Shown here in pieces: positions 54,778 to 63,411 of a stretch of DNA of 64,000 nucleotides. The notes below the pieces were generated by a model that did no database searches, had not been told where the DNA came from, and saw only the letters and a list, made by a program, of their open reading frames with translations. This stretch comes from Belnapia rosea (GTDB taxonomy: Bacteria > Pseudomonadota > Alphaproteobacteria > Acetobacterales > Acetobacteraceae). Position 1 is the stretch's first letter. The number at the start of each line of letters is the position of its first letter. Both the position numbers and the translations under genes were made by a program. The stretch lies in contig NZ_FMZX01000003.1 in the NCBI RefSeq assembly GCF_900101615.1, positions 1 through 64,000 on the forward strand, read 5' to 3'.

Positions 54778-54949
54778 CAGCACGCCCCCTGCCTGATCGC
54801 TGCCAGCCATTCCCTTCAGTCGGCGGCGATCCGTTCCGCCTCGCGGCATCTTGCGCCGCGCATGTTTTGCTGCACTTTGCCGCCGGGTTGCAACCGGGGA
54901 GTGGCTCTACCCCGCCACCGAGATGATCCATCCCCGATCGGAGGTTGCC

Positions 54950-55339
54950 TTGTCTCTTTGCTTCGAAACCGCCCGCCGGTCCCTTGCCCTGGCGGCGGTG
55001 CTGCTCGGGCTCGCCCTGCTGCGGCCGGTTCCGGCCGCAGCCCATGCCGTCGTGGTCAGCTCCGAGCCGGTCGCCGGCGCGGCCCTGGCCACCCCGCCGG
55101 CGCGGGTGACCATCCGCTTCAACAGCCGGCTCGACCATGAGCGCAGCCGGTTGCTGCTGATCGGCCCGGACGGCGCGCAGACCCCGCTCGCCATCGCGGG
55201 GGACAGCGACCCGGTGGTGCTGGCGGCACCCCTGTCCGCCCCGCCCGGCCCCGGCGCCTGGCGGCTGCGCTGGCAGGTCCTGGCGGTGGATGGCCATATC
55301 ACCCGCGGCGACATCCCGTTCAGCATACAGGCCCCGTAA
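54950..55339 (+). CDS. copC: CopC-domain copper resistance protein
   Basis: 129 residues from TTG 54950, five bases after GGAGG (54940-54944); ATG 54923 is an alternative without a good site. A signal sequence (LALAAVLLGLALLRPVPAAA) precedes the mature N-terminal HAVVVSSEP, whose His is a copper ligand. The immunoglobulin-like CopC fold continues to VDGHITRGDIPFSI, with the second His. It is directly followed by copD. Confidence 0.9.
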   Translation: MSLCFETARRSLALAAVLLGLALLRPVPAAAHAVVVSSEPVAGAALATPPARVTIRFNSRLDHERSRLLLIGPDGAQTPLAIAGDSDPVVLAAPLSAPPGPGAWRLRWQVLAVDGHITRGDIPFSIQAP

Positions 55340-56995
55340 GTGGAGCAGCTCCTCGACCTCTACGGCTTCGCCAGCGTCGTCCTGCATGCGGCGGAGCTGG
55401 TGGCGCGGACCGTGCTGCTCGGCTCCGTCGTGTTCTGGGTGCTGCTGGCGGTGCCCCTCGCCCGACTGATGCCGCCCGGCGATGCCGACCGGCTGCACGC
55501 CATCGCCCGGCGGACGGTGCTGGCCTCCGGCATCGCCTCCCTCGCCGCGACCTTCCTGCTCGGCCTGCTGAGCTTCGTGGCGCTGGAGGCGACGCTCGAT
55601 ATCGGCGCCCGGGCGCTGCTCGGGGCGGATTTCATCCTGCTGACCGGGCTCGACCTGCTGGCCATGCTGGTGCTGCTGGCCCTTGCCCTGCCGAGGGGCC
55701 GGCCGGCGCCGAACCGGCGCTGGGGCCTGCTCGGCCTGGCGGCGCTGGTGCTGCTGGCGGTGACCTTCGGCAGCCATGCCATCGCCCGCACCGAGGGCCG
55801 CGCCATGCTGCTGGCCTCGACCGCCCTGCACCAGGCCGGCGCCGCCTTCTGGCTCGGCGGCCTGCCCTGCCTGCTCGCCGCCCTGCGGCTGACGCCCCCC
55901 TCCGCCCGGATCATCGGCCAGCGCTACTCGCTGCTGGCGGCCATCGGCGTCGGGCTGATCCTGCTGGGCAGCGCGGGCTTCTGGTTCGGCTTCATCGGCT
56001 CGGCCGGGGCGGTCTACGGCACCGCCTACGGCTCCATGGCGGCCTCCAAGCTCATCATGCTCGTCCTGCTGCTGGTGCTGGGGGCGATGAACTACCGCCT
56101 GCTCCACCGCATCGCGCCGACGCCGGGCGGCACCCTCCGCCTGCGCCGCTTCATCGAGGCGGAGATGTCGATCGGCATAGCCGTGCTCGCCGTCGCCGCC
56201 TCCCTCACCTCGGTCCCGCCGGCGGCCGACCTGCCGGATGACCGCGTCACCTGGCAGGAGATCACCGAGCGGTTCACGCCGGAATGGCCGCGCCTGACCA
56301 GCCCGGACCATGCCGACCTCGCTATCCCCGCCCTGCAGGCCCAGCTCGACGCCGAATGGCAGCAGCGCCAGGCGGCGCAGCGGCCGCAGGCCTTCACCCC
56401 CGGCGAGGGCCTCCTGCCGCCGCGGAACGCCACCGACATCGCCTGGAGCGAGTACAACCACCATTGGGCCGGCATCATGGTGCTGCTGGTCGGCCTCGCC
56501 GCGCTGCTGGACGCCACCGGCCGCGTTCCCCTGGCACGGCACTGGCCGCTGGTCTTCCTCGGCCTCGCCGCCTTCCTCCTCATCCGTTCGGACCCGGAGG
56601 CCTGGCCGCTCGGCGATATCGGCCTGCTCGACAGCCTGCGCGACCCGGAGGTGGTGCAGCACAAGATCGCCTCGCTGCTGGTGGTGGGCTTCGCCGTCTC
56701 GGAATGGTCGGTGCGGCTCGGCCTGCTGCGCGGGCGGGTGCGCTTCGTCTTCCCGCTGGCGATGCTGGCGGGCGGCGTGCTGCTGCTCGCGCATACCCAT
56801 GCCATCTCCAACATCAAGGAGGCGCAGCTCATCGAGCTGTCGCACCTGCCGCTCGCCCTGCTCGCGGTCGTCGCCGGCTGCGCCCGCTGGACCGAGCTGC
56901 GCGGCCCGCCGGAGCTGGCGCGCATCGGCCGCTGGCTCTGGCCCGCCTGCCTGATCGGCATCGGCCTCCTGCTGCTGCTCTACCGGGAGGCCTGA
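55340..56995 (+). CDS. copD: CopD-domain membrane protein (long form)
   Basis: 551 residues from GTG 55340, immediately after the copC stop. About 12 membrane helices are visible. The CopD module includes ALHQAGAAFWLGGLPCLLAA, AASKLIMLVLLLVLGAMNYR and NYRLLHRI. After a soluble loop (about 300-370), a second membrane block of five helices contains EYNHHWAGIMVLLVGL and LLAHTHAISNIKEAQLIELS, with several His. It is thought to move copper across the inner membrane, together with CopC. Confidence 0.88.
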   Translation: MEQLLDLYGFASVVLHAAELVARTVLLGSVVFWVLLAVPLARLMPPGDADRLHAIARRTVLASGIASLAATFLLGLLSFVALEATLDIGARALLGADFILLTGLDLLAMLVLLALALPRGRPAPNRRWGLLGLAALVLLAVTFGSHAIARTEGRAMLLASTALHQAGAAFWLGGLPCLLAALRLTPPSARIIGQRYSLLAAIGVGLILLGSAGFWFGFIGSAGAVYGTAYGSMAASKLIMLVLLLVLGAMNYRLLHRIAPTPGGTLRLRRFIEAEMSIGIAVLAVAASLTSVPPAADLPDDRVTWQEITERFTPEWPRLTSPDHADLAIPALQAQLDAEWQQRQAAQRPQAFTPGEGLLPPRNATDIAWSEYNHHWAGIMVLLVGLAALLDATGRVPLARHWPLVFLGLAAFLLIRSDPEAWPLGDIGLLDSLRDPEVVQHKIASLLVVGFAVSEWSVRLGLLRGRVRFVFPLAMLAGGVLLLAHTHAISNIKEAQLIELSHLPLALLAVVAGCARWTELRGPPELARIGRWLWPACLIGIGLLLLLYREA

Positions 56996-56997
56996 TC

Positions 56998-59604
56998 GTG
57001 CGCGGATTGTTGGCGCGGGGCTGCGCGGCGCTGGCCCGCGTGGCGGCGCACCGCCCCTGGCCGGTGGTGGCCCTCGCCCTGCTGCTCACCCTGGGCGCCG
57101 GGCTGGTGGTCGCCCAGCGCTTCGCCATGAACACCGACACCGATGCGCTCTTCCCCGCCGACCTGCCCTGGCGGCTGACCGAGAACCGCATCTCCGAAGC
57201 CTTCCCGCAGCGGGACCGGGTGATCGCGGTGGTGGTGGATGGGGTGACGGGCGATGCCGCCGACCGCGCCGCGGCCGGCCTCGCCGAGGCGCTGGCCCGG
57301 CGCGACGACCTCTTCCTCTCCATCGAGCGTCCGGACGCCCTGCCCTTCTTCCGCCGCAACGGCCTGCTCTTCCTCGAGACGGCCGAGGTGCGGCAGACGA
57401 CGGAGCGGATCATCGCCGCCCAGCCCCTGCTCGGCACCCTGGCCGCCGACCCCAGCCTGCGCGGCCTCGCCACCGCCCTCGGCCTCGTGCTGCAGGGGGT
57501 CGAGCGCGGCGAGGCGAAGCTCACCGACATCGCCGCCCCGCTCGCCGCCCTCGCCCCCGCCGCCGAGGCCGCCGCCGCCGGGCGGATCGAGCAACCCGAC
57601 TGGGCCAGCCTCTTCACCGGCCGCCCGCCCGACCCGCAGGCGCTGCGCCGCTTCGTCCTCGTCCGCCCGCGCCTCGACTTCTCCGCCCTCAGCCCCGGCG
57701 CCACCGCCGGCGAGGCCATCCATGAGGCGGCAAGGCGCCTCCAGATGCCCGGCATACGCTTCCGCATGACCGGCGAGATCCCGATGGCCGACGAGGAATT
57801 CGCCTCGGTCGCCGATGGGGCGGTGCGGAACACCCTGCTCTCCCTCGCGCTGGTCGCCTTGCTGCTCTGGATGGCGCTGCGGTCCTGGCGGCTGATCCTG
57901 CCGGTGCTGGTGACGCTGCTGCTCGGCCTCCTGGCGACGGCCGCCTTCGGGGCGCTGGCGATCGGTCCCTTCAACCCGCTCTCCATCGCCTTCGCCGTGC
58001 TGTTCATCGGCCTCGGCGTCGATTTCGGCATCCAGTTCGCCGTCCGCTTCCGCGAGCAGCGGCGGGTGGTGGAGGACTTGCAGGAGGCCATCACCCTGGC
58101 CGGGGCCACGGCGGGGCCCGGCATCCTGCTGGCGGCCCTGGCGATCGCCGGCGGCTTCCTCGCCTTCCTGCCGACCGACTACCGCGGCGTCTCGGAGCTC
58201 GGCGCCATCGCCGGCTTCGGCATGCTGATGGCGGCCTTCCTCTCGCTCACCCTGCTGCCCGCCCTGGTGTGGCTGCTCTCCCCGCCGGGCGAGGCGGAGG
58301 AGGTTGGCTGGCCCGCCCTCGCCCCCGTGGAGCGGGCGCTTGCCCGCCATGCCCGCCCGGTCGTCGCCGGGCTCGCGGTCCTGGCGATCGCGGCGGCGGC
58401 GACGCTGCCGGTGCTCCGCTTCGACTTCAATCCGCTCAACCTGCGCGACCCGCACTCCGAGGCGGTCTCGACCTTCCGCGACCTGATGGGCTCGATCGAC
58501 ACCACGCCCAATACGCTGAACGTCCTGGCCCCCTCCCTCGCCGCCGCCCGGCCGCTCGCCGCCCGGCTGGAGGCGCTGCCCGAGGTGGCGCGGGTGATGA
58601 CGCTGGCGAGCTTCGTGCCGGAGGACCAGGCGCCGAAGCTCGCCCTCATCCAGGATGCCGCCGACCTGCTGAGCCTCACCCTCGCCCCGCCCGAGGTCCA
58701 GCCGCCACCCGGCGATGCCGCCATCGCCGCCGCGCTGCGCGAGCTTTCGACGGGCCTCGCGCGGGGGGCGGGGGGCGACGGGCGCGAGGCAGCCGATGCG
58801 CGGCGCCTCGCCGCCGCCCTCGCCACCCTGGCCGCCGGCCCGCCCGAGGGCCGCGCCCGCCTCGGCGCCGCCCTGCTGCCCGGCCTGACCGCGACGCTGG
58901 CCCAGCTCGCCGAGGTGCTGCAGGCCGGGCCGGTGACACTCGAGAGCCTGCCGCCCGAGCTGGCGCGGGACTGGGTGGCGCCGGACGGCCAGGCCCGCAT
59001 CGAGGTCTGGCCACGCGACCTCTCGGACAGCAACCCGGTGCTCCGCCGCTTCGCCGCCGCGGTCCAGGCCGTGGCGCCGGAGGCGAGCGGCATGGCGATC
59101 TCCATCCAGGCCTCCTCCGCCACCATCCGTGGCGCCTTCCTCCTCGCCGGCGCGATCGGCCTTGGCTGGACCTGCCTGCTGCTGCTGCTCGCGCTGCACA
59201 GCGTGCGGCTGGCGCTGCTGGCCATGGCCCCGCTGGTGCTGGCCGGGCTGGTGACGCTGGCGATCTGCGCCGTGCTCGGCCCCTCGCTGAACCTCGCCAA
59301 CATCATCGCCCTGCCGCTGCTCTTCGGCATCGGCGTGGCCTTCGACATCTACTTCATCGTCGCCTGGCGGGCCGGGGTGCGGGTGCTGCTGCCCACGGCG
59401 ATGGCACGGGCGGTGCTGTTCAGCGCGCTGACCACGGGCAGCGCCTTCGGCACCCTCGCCCTCTCCGCCCATCCCGGCACGGCGAGCATGGGGGTGCTGC
59501 TGGCGATGTCGCTGGTGGCCGTCCTGGCCGCCGTGCTCCTGGCGCTGCCCGCCCTCCTCCACGCCCTCGCCGAGGATCAACCGCAGGAGCGTGAGGTTGC
59601 GTGA
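56998..59604 (+). CDS. hpnN: RND/MMPL-family transporter, HpnN-like (hopanoid transport)
   Basis: 868 residues from GTG 56998, two bases after copD. Topology is the HpnN type: one N-terminal helix (VVALALLLTLGAGLVVAQRF), a large periplasmic part, a five-helix block (LSIAFAVLFIGLGVDFGIQF), a second helix and periplasmic part, and a second block (NLANIIALPLLFGIGVAFDI). HpnN moves hopanoids to the outer membrane. hpnH and ispH nearby support this over a generic MMPL call. Its coupling to copCD is unusual. Confidence 0.85.
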   Translation: MRGLLARGCAALARVAAHRPWPVVALALLLTLGAGLVVAQRFAMNTDTDALFPADLPWRLTENRISEAFPQRDRVIAVVVDGVTGDAADRAAAGLAEALARRDDLFLSIERPDALPFFRRNGLLFLETAEVRQTTERIIAAQPLLGTLAADPSLRGLATALGLVLQGVERGEAKLTDIAAPLAALAPAAEAAAAGRIEQPDWASLFTGRPPDPQALRRFVLVRPRLDFSALSPGATAGEAIHEAARRLQMPGIRFRMTGEIPMADEEFASVADGAVRNTLLSLALVALLLWMALRSWRLILPVLVTLLLGLLATAAFGALAIGPFNPLSIAFAVLFIGLGVDFGIQFAVRFREQRRVVEDLQEAITLAGATAGPGILLAALAIAGGFLAFLPTDYRGVSELGAIAGFGMLMAAFLSLTLLPALVWLLSPPGEAEEVGWPALAPVERALARHARPVVAGLAVLAIAAAATLPVLRFDFNPLNLRDPHSEAVSTFRDLMGSIDTTPNTLNVLAPSLAAARPLAARLEALPEVARVMTLASFVPEDQAPKLALIQDAADLLSLTLAPPEVQPPPGDAAIAAALRELSTGLARGAGGDGREAADARRLAAALATLAAGPPEGRARLGAALLPGLTATLAQLAEVLQAGPVTLESLPPELARDWVAPDGQARIEVWPRDLSDSNPVLRRFAAAVQAVAPEASGMAISIQASSATIRGAFLLAGAIGLGWTCLLLLLALHSVRLALLAMAPLVLAGLVTLAICAVLGPSLNLANIIALPLLFGIGVAFDIYFIVAWRAGVRVLLPTAMARAVLFSALTTGSAFGTLALSAHPGTASMGVLLAMSLVAVLAAVLLALPALLHALAEDQPQEREVA

Positions 59605-59650
59605 CGGCCGGCGGGGTCCGGGGCCTGTGGGGAGGTAGCGCCCCCCGGCC

Positions 59651-61198
59651 TTATGCTTTCTTCCGCCGCCTCCGCAGCAGCATCCCCTTCACCTCGAGGA
59701 GGTTCACCGCCTTGAGGAGATGCGCCGCCGCGAAATAGGTCAGGCAACCCGAGAGGATCAGCGCCGCCAGCGCCGCGAAGCGGAAGCCGGGCCCGGCGGG
59801 GAAGAGCAGCGATTCCATCCCCCAGAGCACCAGCCCCATCGCCGCGGAGGCCAGCAGCAGCCGTGGCACGCGCTGGCGCAGCCGGCGGTCCGGCAGGAAA
59901 TGTCCCTGCCGCCAGAGCAGCGCCCCCAGCGCCACGGCGTTGAACCAGGCCGAGAGCGCCGTCGCCAGCGCCACGCCGACATGGCTCAGCCATTGGGTCA
60001 GCACCAGGTTGAGCGCCAGGTTCAGCGCGACGGCGGCGAAGCCCACCTTCACCGGCGTCGCCGTGTCCCCCCGGGCGAAGAAGCCGGGGGCGAAGATCTT
60101 CACCAGCACATAGGCCGGCAGGCCGATGGCATAGGCGGCCAGCGCCGCCGCCGTCGCCTCCGCCTCGGCGAGGCCGAAGACGCCGCGCTGGAACAGCACG
60201 ATGACGATCGGCCCGGCCGCCACCGCCTGCCCGACCGCGGCCGGCAGGCAGAGCAGCAGCGACAGCTCCGCCGCCCGGTTCATGGTGCGATGGGCCGACA
60301 GGCTCTCGCCCGAGCGCACCTGGCGCGAGAGCAGCGGCAGCATCGCCGTGCCCACCGCCGCGCCGATGACGCCGAGCGGCAGCTGCCCCACCCGGTCGGC
60401 GTAGTACAGGTAGGAGACGGCGCCGGCCGGCAGGAAGCTGGCGATGATGACGTCGACCGCGAGATTGAGCTGGGTGACGCCGGCCCCGATGATGCCGGGG
60501 ATCATCCGCCGCAGCACCTGCCGCACCTCGGGCGCCAGGCTCGGCAGCCGCAGGAAGTGCAGCGCCATCCCCGCCCGTGCGCAGGCCCAGAGCACGAGGC
60601 CAAGCTGCACCGCGCCGGAGACAGTGACGCCCCAGGCCAGCGCATGGGCCGGCGTCGCCACATAGGGCGTGAGCACCAGCAGCGATGCCATCGACAGCAG
60701 GTTGAAGAAGATCGGCGCGGCGGCGGCGGCGGCGAAGCGGTCGAGCCCGTTCAGCACGCCCGAGACCAGCGCGGTCAGGCAGATCAGCAGCAGATAGGGG
60801 AAGGTGATCCGCGTCAGCTCGATGGCGAGCTGGAATTTCGCCGGGTCGTCCGAGAAGCCCGGCGCCAGCACCTGCATGAGCTGCGGCATGGTGAGCAGGC
60901 CGATGCCGACCAGCAGCGAGAGCCAGAGGGTCATCAGCGCTGCCATCCGCTCGGCCAGCTGCTGCGCCACGCGTGGCCCCTGCACCGCGAGCGTCCCTGC
61001 GAAGGCCGGCACGAAGGCCGCGTTGAAGGCACCCTCCCCGAACAGCCGGCGGAACAGGTTGGGCAGCTTCAGCGCGACGAAGAAGCAATCCGCCATCGGC
61101 CCGGCACCGAGCCGGGCGGCGATGAACATATCCCGCGCGAAGCCGAGGACGCGGCTGGCCATGGTCCAGCCGCCAACGGTGAGGACGCCTTTGAGCAT
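59651..61198 (-). CDS. murJ: Lipid II flippase MurJ
   Basis: 515 residues, 14 predicted membrane helices. MOP-family signatures are TVGGWTMASRVLGFARDMFI, PNLFRRLFGEGAFNAAFVPA and FARGDTATPVKVGFAAVALN. MurJ flips lipid II to the periplasm for peptidoglycan synthesis. The start ATG 61198 fits the family. It converges with the hpnN-like gene. Confidence 0.95.
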   Translation of the reverse strand: MLKGVLTVGGWTMASRVLGFARDMFIAARLGAGPMADCFFVALKLPNLFRRLFGEGAFNAAFVPAFAGTLAVQGPRVAQQLAERMAALMTLWLSLLVGIGLLTMPQLMQVLAPGFSDDPAKFQLAIELTRITFPYLLLICLTALVSGVLNGLDRFAAAAAAPIFFNLLSMASLLVLTPYVATPAHALAWGVTVSGAVQLGLVLWACARAGMALHFLRLPSLAPEVRQVLRRMIPGIIGAGVTQLNLAVDVIIASFLPAGAVSYLYYADRVGQLPLGVIGAAVGTAMLPLLSRQVRSGESLSAHRTMNRAAELSLLLCLPAAVGQAVAAGPIVIVLFQRGVFGLAEAEATAAALAAYAIGLPAYVLVKIFAPGFFARGDTATPVKVGFAAVALNLALNLVLTQWLSHVGVALATALSAWFNAVALGALLWRQGHFLPDRRLRQRVPRLLLASAAMGLVLWGMESLLFPAGPGFRFAALAALILSGCLTYFAAAHLLKAVNLLEVKGMLLRRRRKKA

Positions 61199-61219
61199 GG
61201 CGCGCCCTCTAGCCTGGAT

Positions 61220-62101
61220 TCATGCCGGGGGCGAGGCTTGTGCGGTGTCCATGATCCATCGCGCGAAAGCGTCAAAGGCTGGCTCCCCCGCGCGGAAGGG
61301 TTGATGCACGAGGAACCACCCGCCCCCCTTCGAGACGAAGCGCGGAAACGGCGCCACCAGCCGCCCCGCCGCCAGGTCGTCATCGATATAGGGCCGGATG
61401 CCCATGGCGACGCCGACGCCATCCGCCGCCGCCTGCAGCGCATGGCCATAGAAATCGAAGCGCGGCCCCCCTGCGACGAGGCCCGGTAGCCCCGCCGCCG
61501 CCAGCCAGCGCGGCCAGTCCTCCGGCGCATGGGCGACGCGCAGCAGGCTCTCCCCCGCCAGATCCTCCGGCCGCCGCAACCGCCGGGCGAGGGCGGGGGC
61601 GCAGACCGGCGTCAGGTCGGCGGCGAAGAGCGGCTGCGCCACCAGCCCGGGCCAGTGCCCGTCGCCGAGCCGGATGCCGCAGGTCCAGTCCTCGGCGAAG
61701 GGCACGCCGGCGCCACCGGTGGTGATCCGCACCTCGATCCCCGGCTCCCGCCGCTGCCACTCGGCAAGGCGGGGGATCAGCCAGCGGATGGCGAAGGTCG
61801 GGCCGACGCCGAGCGTCAGCACCTGCCGCCCGCCCATGCCGGCGACCTCCTCCGTCAGCCCGGCCAGGCTGTCGAGCAGGCCGGTGAGGCCGGTGCGATA
61901 TCGTAAGCCCGCCGCGGTCAGTGTCAGCCGGTTGGCCCGGCGCTCGAACAGGGGCAGGCCGAGCCGTGCCTCCAGCAGCTTCACCATGCGGCTGATGGCG
62001 GCCGGGCTGACATGCAGCTCCGCCGCCGCGGCGGCGAAGCTGCCGGTACGCCCCGCCGCCTCGAAGGCACGGATCCCGTTGAGGAAGGGCAGCCTTCGCA
62101 T
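61220..62101 (-). CDS. LysR-family regulator (GcvA-like)
   Basis: 293 residues from ATG 62101. The N-terminal HTH (LNGIRAFEAAGRTGSFAAAA, ELHVSPAAISRMVKLLEARL) and the GcvA-type effector domain (LTLGVGPTFAIRWLIPRL, DGVGVAMG) are clear. It is divergent from the TauE-type exporter, 82 bases apart, the classic position for a LysR regulator and its target. Confidence 0.9.
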   Translation of the reverse strand: MRRLPFLNGIRAFEAAGRTGSFAAAAAELHVSPAAISRMVKLLEARLGLPLFERRANRLTLTAAGLRYRTGLTGLLDSLAGLTEEVAGMGGRQVLTLGVGPTFAIRWLIPRLAEWQRREPGIEVRITTGGAGVPFAEDWTCGIRLGDGHWPGLVAQPLFAADLTPVCAPALARRLRRPEDLAGESLLRVAHAPEDWPRWLAAAGLPGLVAGGPRFDFYGHALQAAADGVGVAMGIRPYIDDDLAAGRLVAPFPRFVSKGGGWFLVHQPFRAGEPAFDAFARWIMDTAQASPPA

Positions 62102-62107
62102 GCGGGC

Positions 62108-62131
62108 AGGCTCAACTTTCCTGAGGCTCAG
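62108..62131. promoter_or_regulatory. Short repeats in the LysR/TauE intergenic region
   Basis: AGGCTCA occurs twice (62108-62114 and 62124-62130), the second within the small palindrome CTGAG-G-CTCAG (62121-62131). This may be the LysR binding site for control of the exporter. Confidence 0.35.
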
Positions 62132-62183
62132 CCCAGGATATCCCGGTTTGTGACGGCGCCTCAACGGGTGCAGAGAAGACAGC

Positions 62184-62945
62184 ATGGCACCCCTCACCAT
62201 CCTGCTGCTCTGCCTCGTGATGCTCGGCACCTCCTTCCTCTCCGGCATCTTCGGCATGGCGGGCGGGCTGGTGCTGATCGGCGTGCTGCTCGCCCTGATG
62301 CCGCTCCCCGAGGCGATGGCGCTGCATGCGGTGACGCAGATGGCCTCCAATGGCTGGCGCGGCGTCCTCTGGCGGCGGCACATCCTCTGGCGGCCGCTGC
62401 TGGCCATCGGCGCCGGCTTCGGCCTCGCGCTGCTGCTCTGGAGCCTGGTCGGCTGGGTGCCGGACAAGCCGCTGGCGCTGCTCGCCCTCGGCATCACCCC
62501 CTTCCTGGTCAAGGTGATGCCGGCCCGGCTGGCGCCGGACCCGCACAACCCCGCCCAGGGCCTCGCCTATGGCGGCGTCGCCATGTCGCTGATGCTGCTG
62601 ACCGGCGTCTCCGGCCCGCTGATCGACCGCTTCTTCCTCGGGAGAAAGGAGGGGGGCGGCGGGCTCGACCGGCGGCAGATCGTCGCCACCAAGGCGGCCG
62701 GGCAGGTGCTCGGCCATGCGCTGAAACTCGCCTATTTCAGCGGCCTCGCCGGCCAGACCGGCGATCTCGACTGGCGCCTCGCGCTGATGGGCGTGGCCTG
62801 CTCCATGCTCGGCACCACCCTCGCCCGTCGCGTGCTCGAGGCGATGACCGACACCCAGTACCGAAGCTGGACGGACCGGCTGATCGGCGCCGTCTCCGGC
62901 ACCTACATCCTGTACGGCGGCTACCTGCTGGCGGTGGCGCCCTGA
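62184..62945 (+). CDS. TauE/SafE family sulfite/anion exporter
   Basis: 253 residues with about eight membrane helices. SFLSGIFGMAGGLVLIGVLL is the family signature, and the second repeat is seen in ATKAAGQVLGHALKLAYFSG. Such proteins export sulfite, sulfonates or organic anions. The divergent LysR gene is its probable regulator. The stop is followed by a small ORF after 14 bases. Confidence 0.88.
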   Translation: MAPLTILLLCLVMLGTSFLSGIFGMAGGLVLIGVLLALMPLPEAMALHAVTQMASNGWRGVLWRRHILWRPLLAIGAGFGLALLLWSLVGWVPDKPLALLALGITPFLVKVMPARLAPDPHNPAQGLAYGGVAMSLMLLTGVSGPLIDRFFLGRKEGGGGLDRRQIVATKAAGQVLGHALKLAYFSGLAGQTGDLDWRLALMGVACSMLGTTLARRVLEAMTDTQYRSWTDRLIGAVSGTYILYGGYLLAVAP

Positions 62946-62959
62946 CGGAAGGAACGGCC

Positions 62960-63214
62960 ATGACGGATGTCATCACGCCCCTGATCCGCGACCTCGTCGC
63001 CTCGCTCGCCCCGGCGCCGCGGCCCTACCAGCAGGTCATCGAGGCCTGGCGCACCTCCTGCCCCCGGCTGACGGTCTGGGAGGATGCGCTGGATGGCGGC
63101 TTCGTCGCCCTCACCCGCGACGCCAGGGGCGGGTTGCAGGTGGTCGCCACCCCACGCGGCCGGGCGCTGCTGGACGAGAAACCGCTGGACGCGAAGCAGC
63201 CCCCGATACTATAG
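62960..63214 (+). CDS. Small conserved-looking hypothetical protein
   Basis: 84 residues, soluble. PYQQVIEAWRTSCPRLTVWE and DALDGGFVALTRDARGG are followed by VVATPRGRALLDE, a pattern I associate with small uncharacterised alphaproteobacterial ORFs. No domain is assigned. GGAAGGAA lies just upstream of ATG 62960. Confidence 0.6.
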   Translation: MTDVITPLIRDLVASLAPAPRPYQQVIEAWRTSCPRLTVWEDALDGGFVALTRDARGGLQVVATPRGRALLDEKPLDAKQPPIL

Positions 63215-63318
63215 GAATTTGGTCACAACGCCATTTCGACCGGGGCGTGGGCAGCTGGCGGCTCAAACCCACAATTCCTCAAATTCCGGCAAGTCTCGAA
63301 GTCTTTTCAATCCCTTAC

Positions 63319-63360
63319 GCGCCGCCACCTCAAGCGTCTTGAGGCGAATTGAAGCGGCGC
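63319..63360. repeat. Nested inverted repeat upstream of the ClC gene
   Basis: GCGCCGC (63319-63325) pairs with GCGGCGC (63354-63360), and inside it CCTCAAG (63328-63334) pairs with CTTGAGG (63338-63344) around a three-base loop. No T-run follows. It sits 50 bases before the ClC start and could be a terminator for the upstream ORF or a control element. Confidence 0.55.
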
Positions 63361-63411
63361 GAAGCCGGCGCGCCACAGAAGGTGTCTCGCCAGCCCGCTC
63401 CCGTTGCGGCA

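Noticed and set aside
56980-59580. 866-codon open frame on the minus strand
   Set aside because: It is antisense to the HpnN-like transporter and has a Gly/Gln/Arg/His-rich composition typical of the shadow frame of a high-GC gene.
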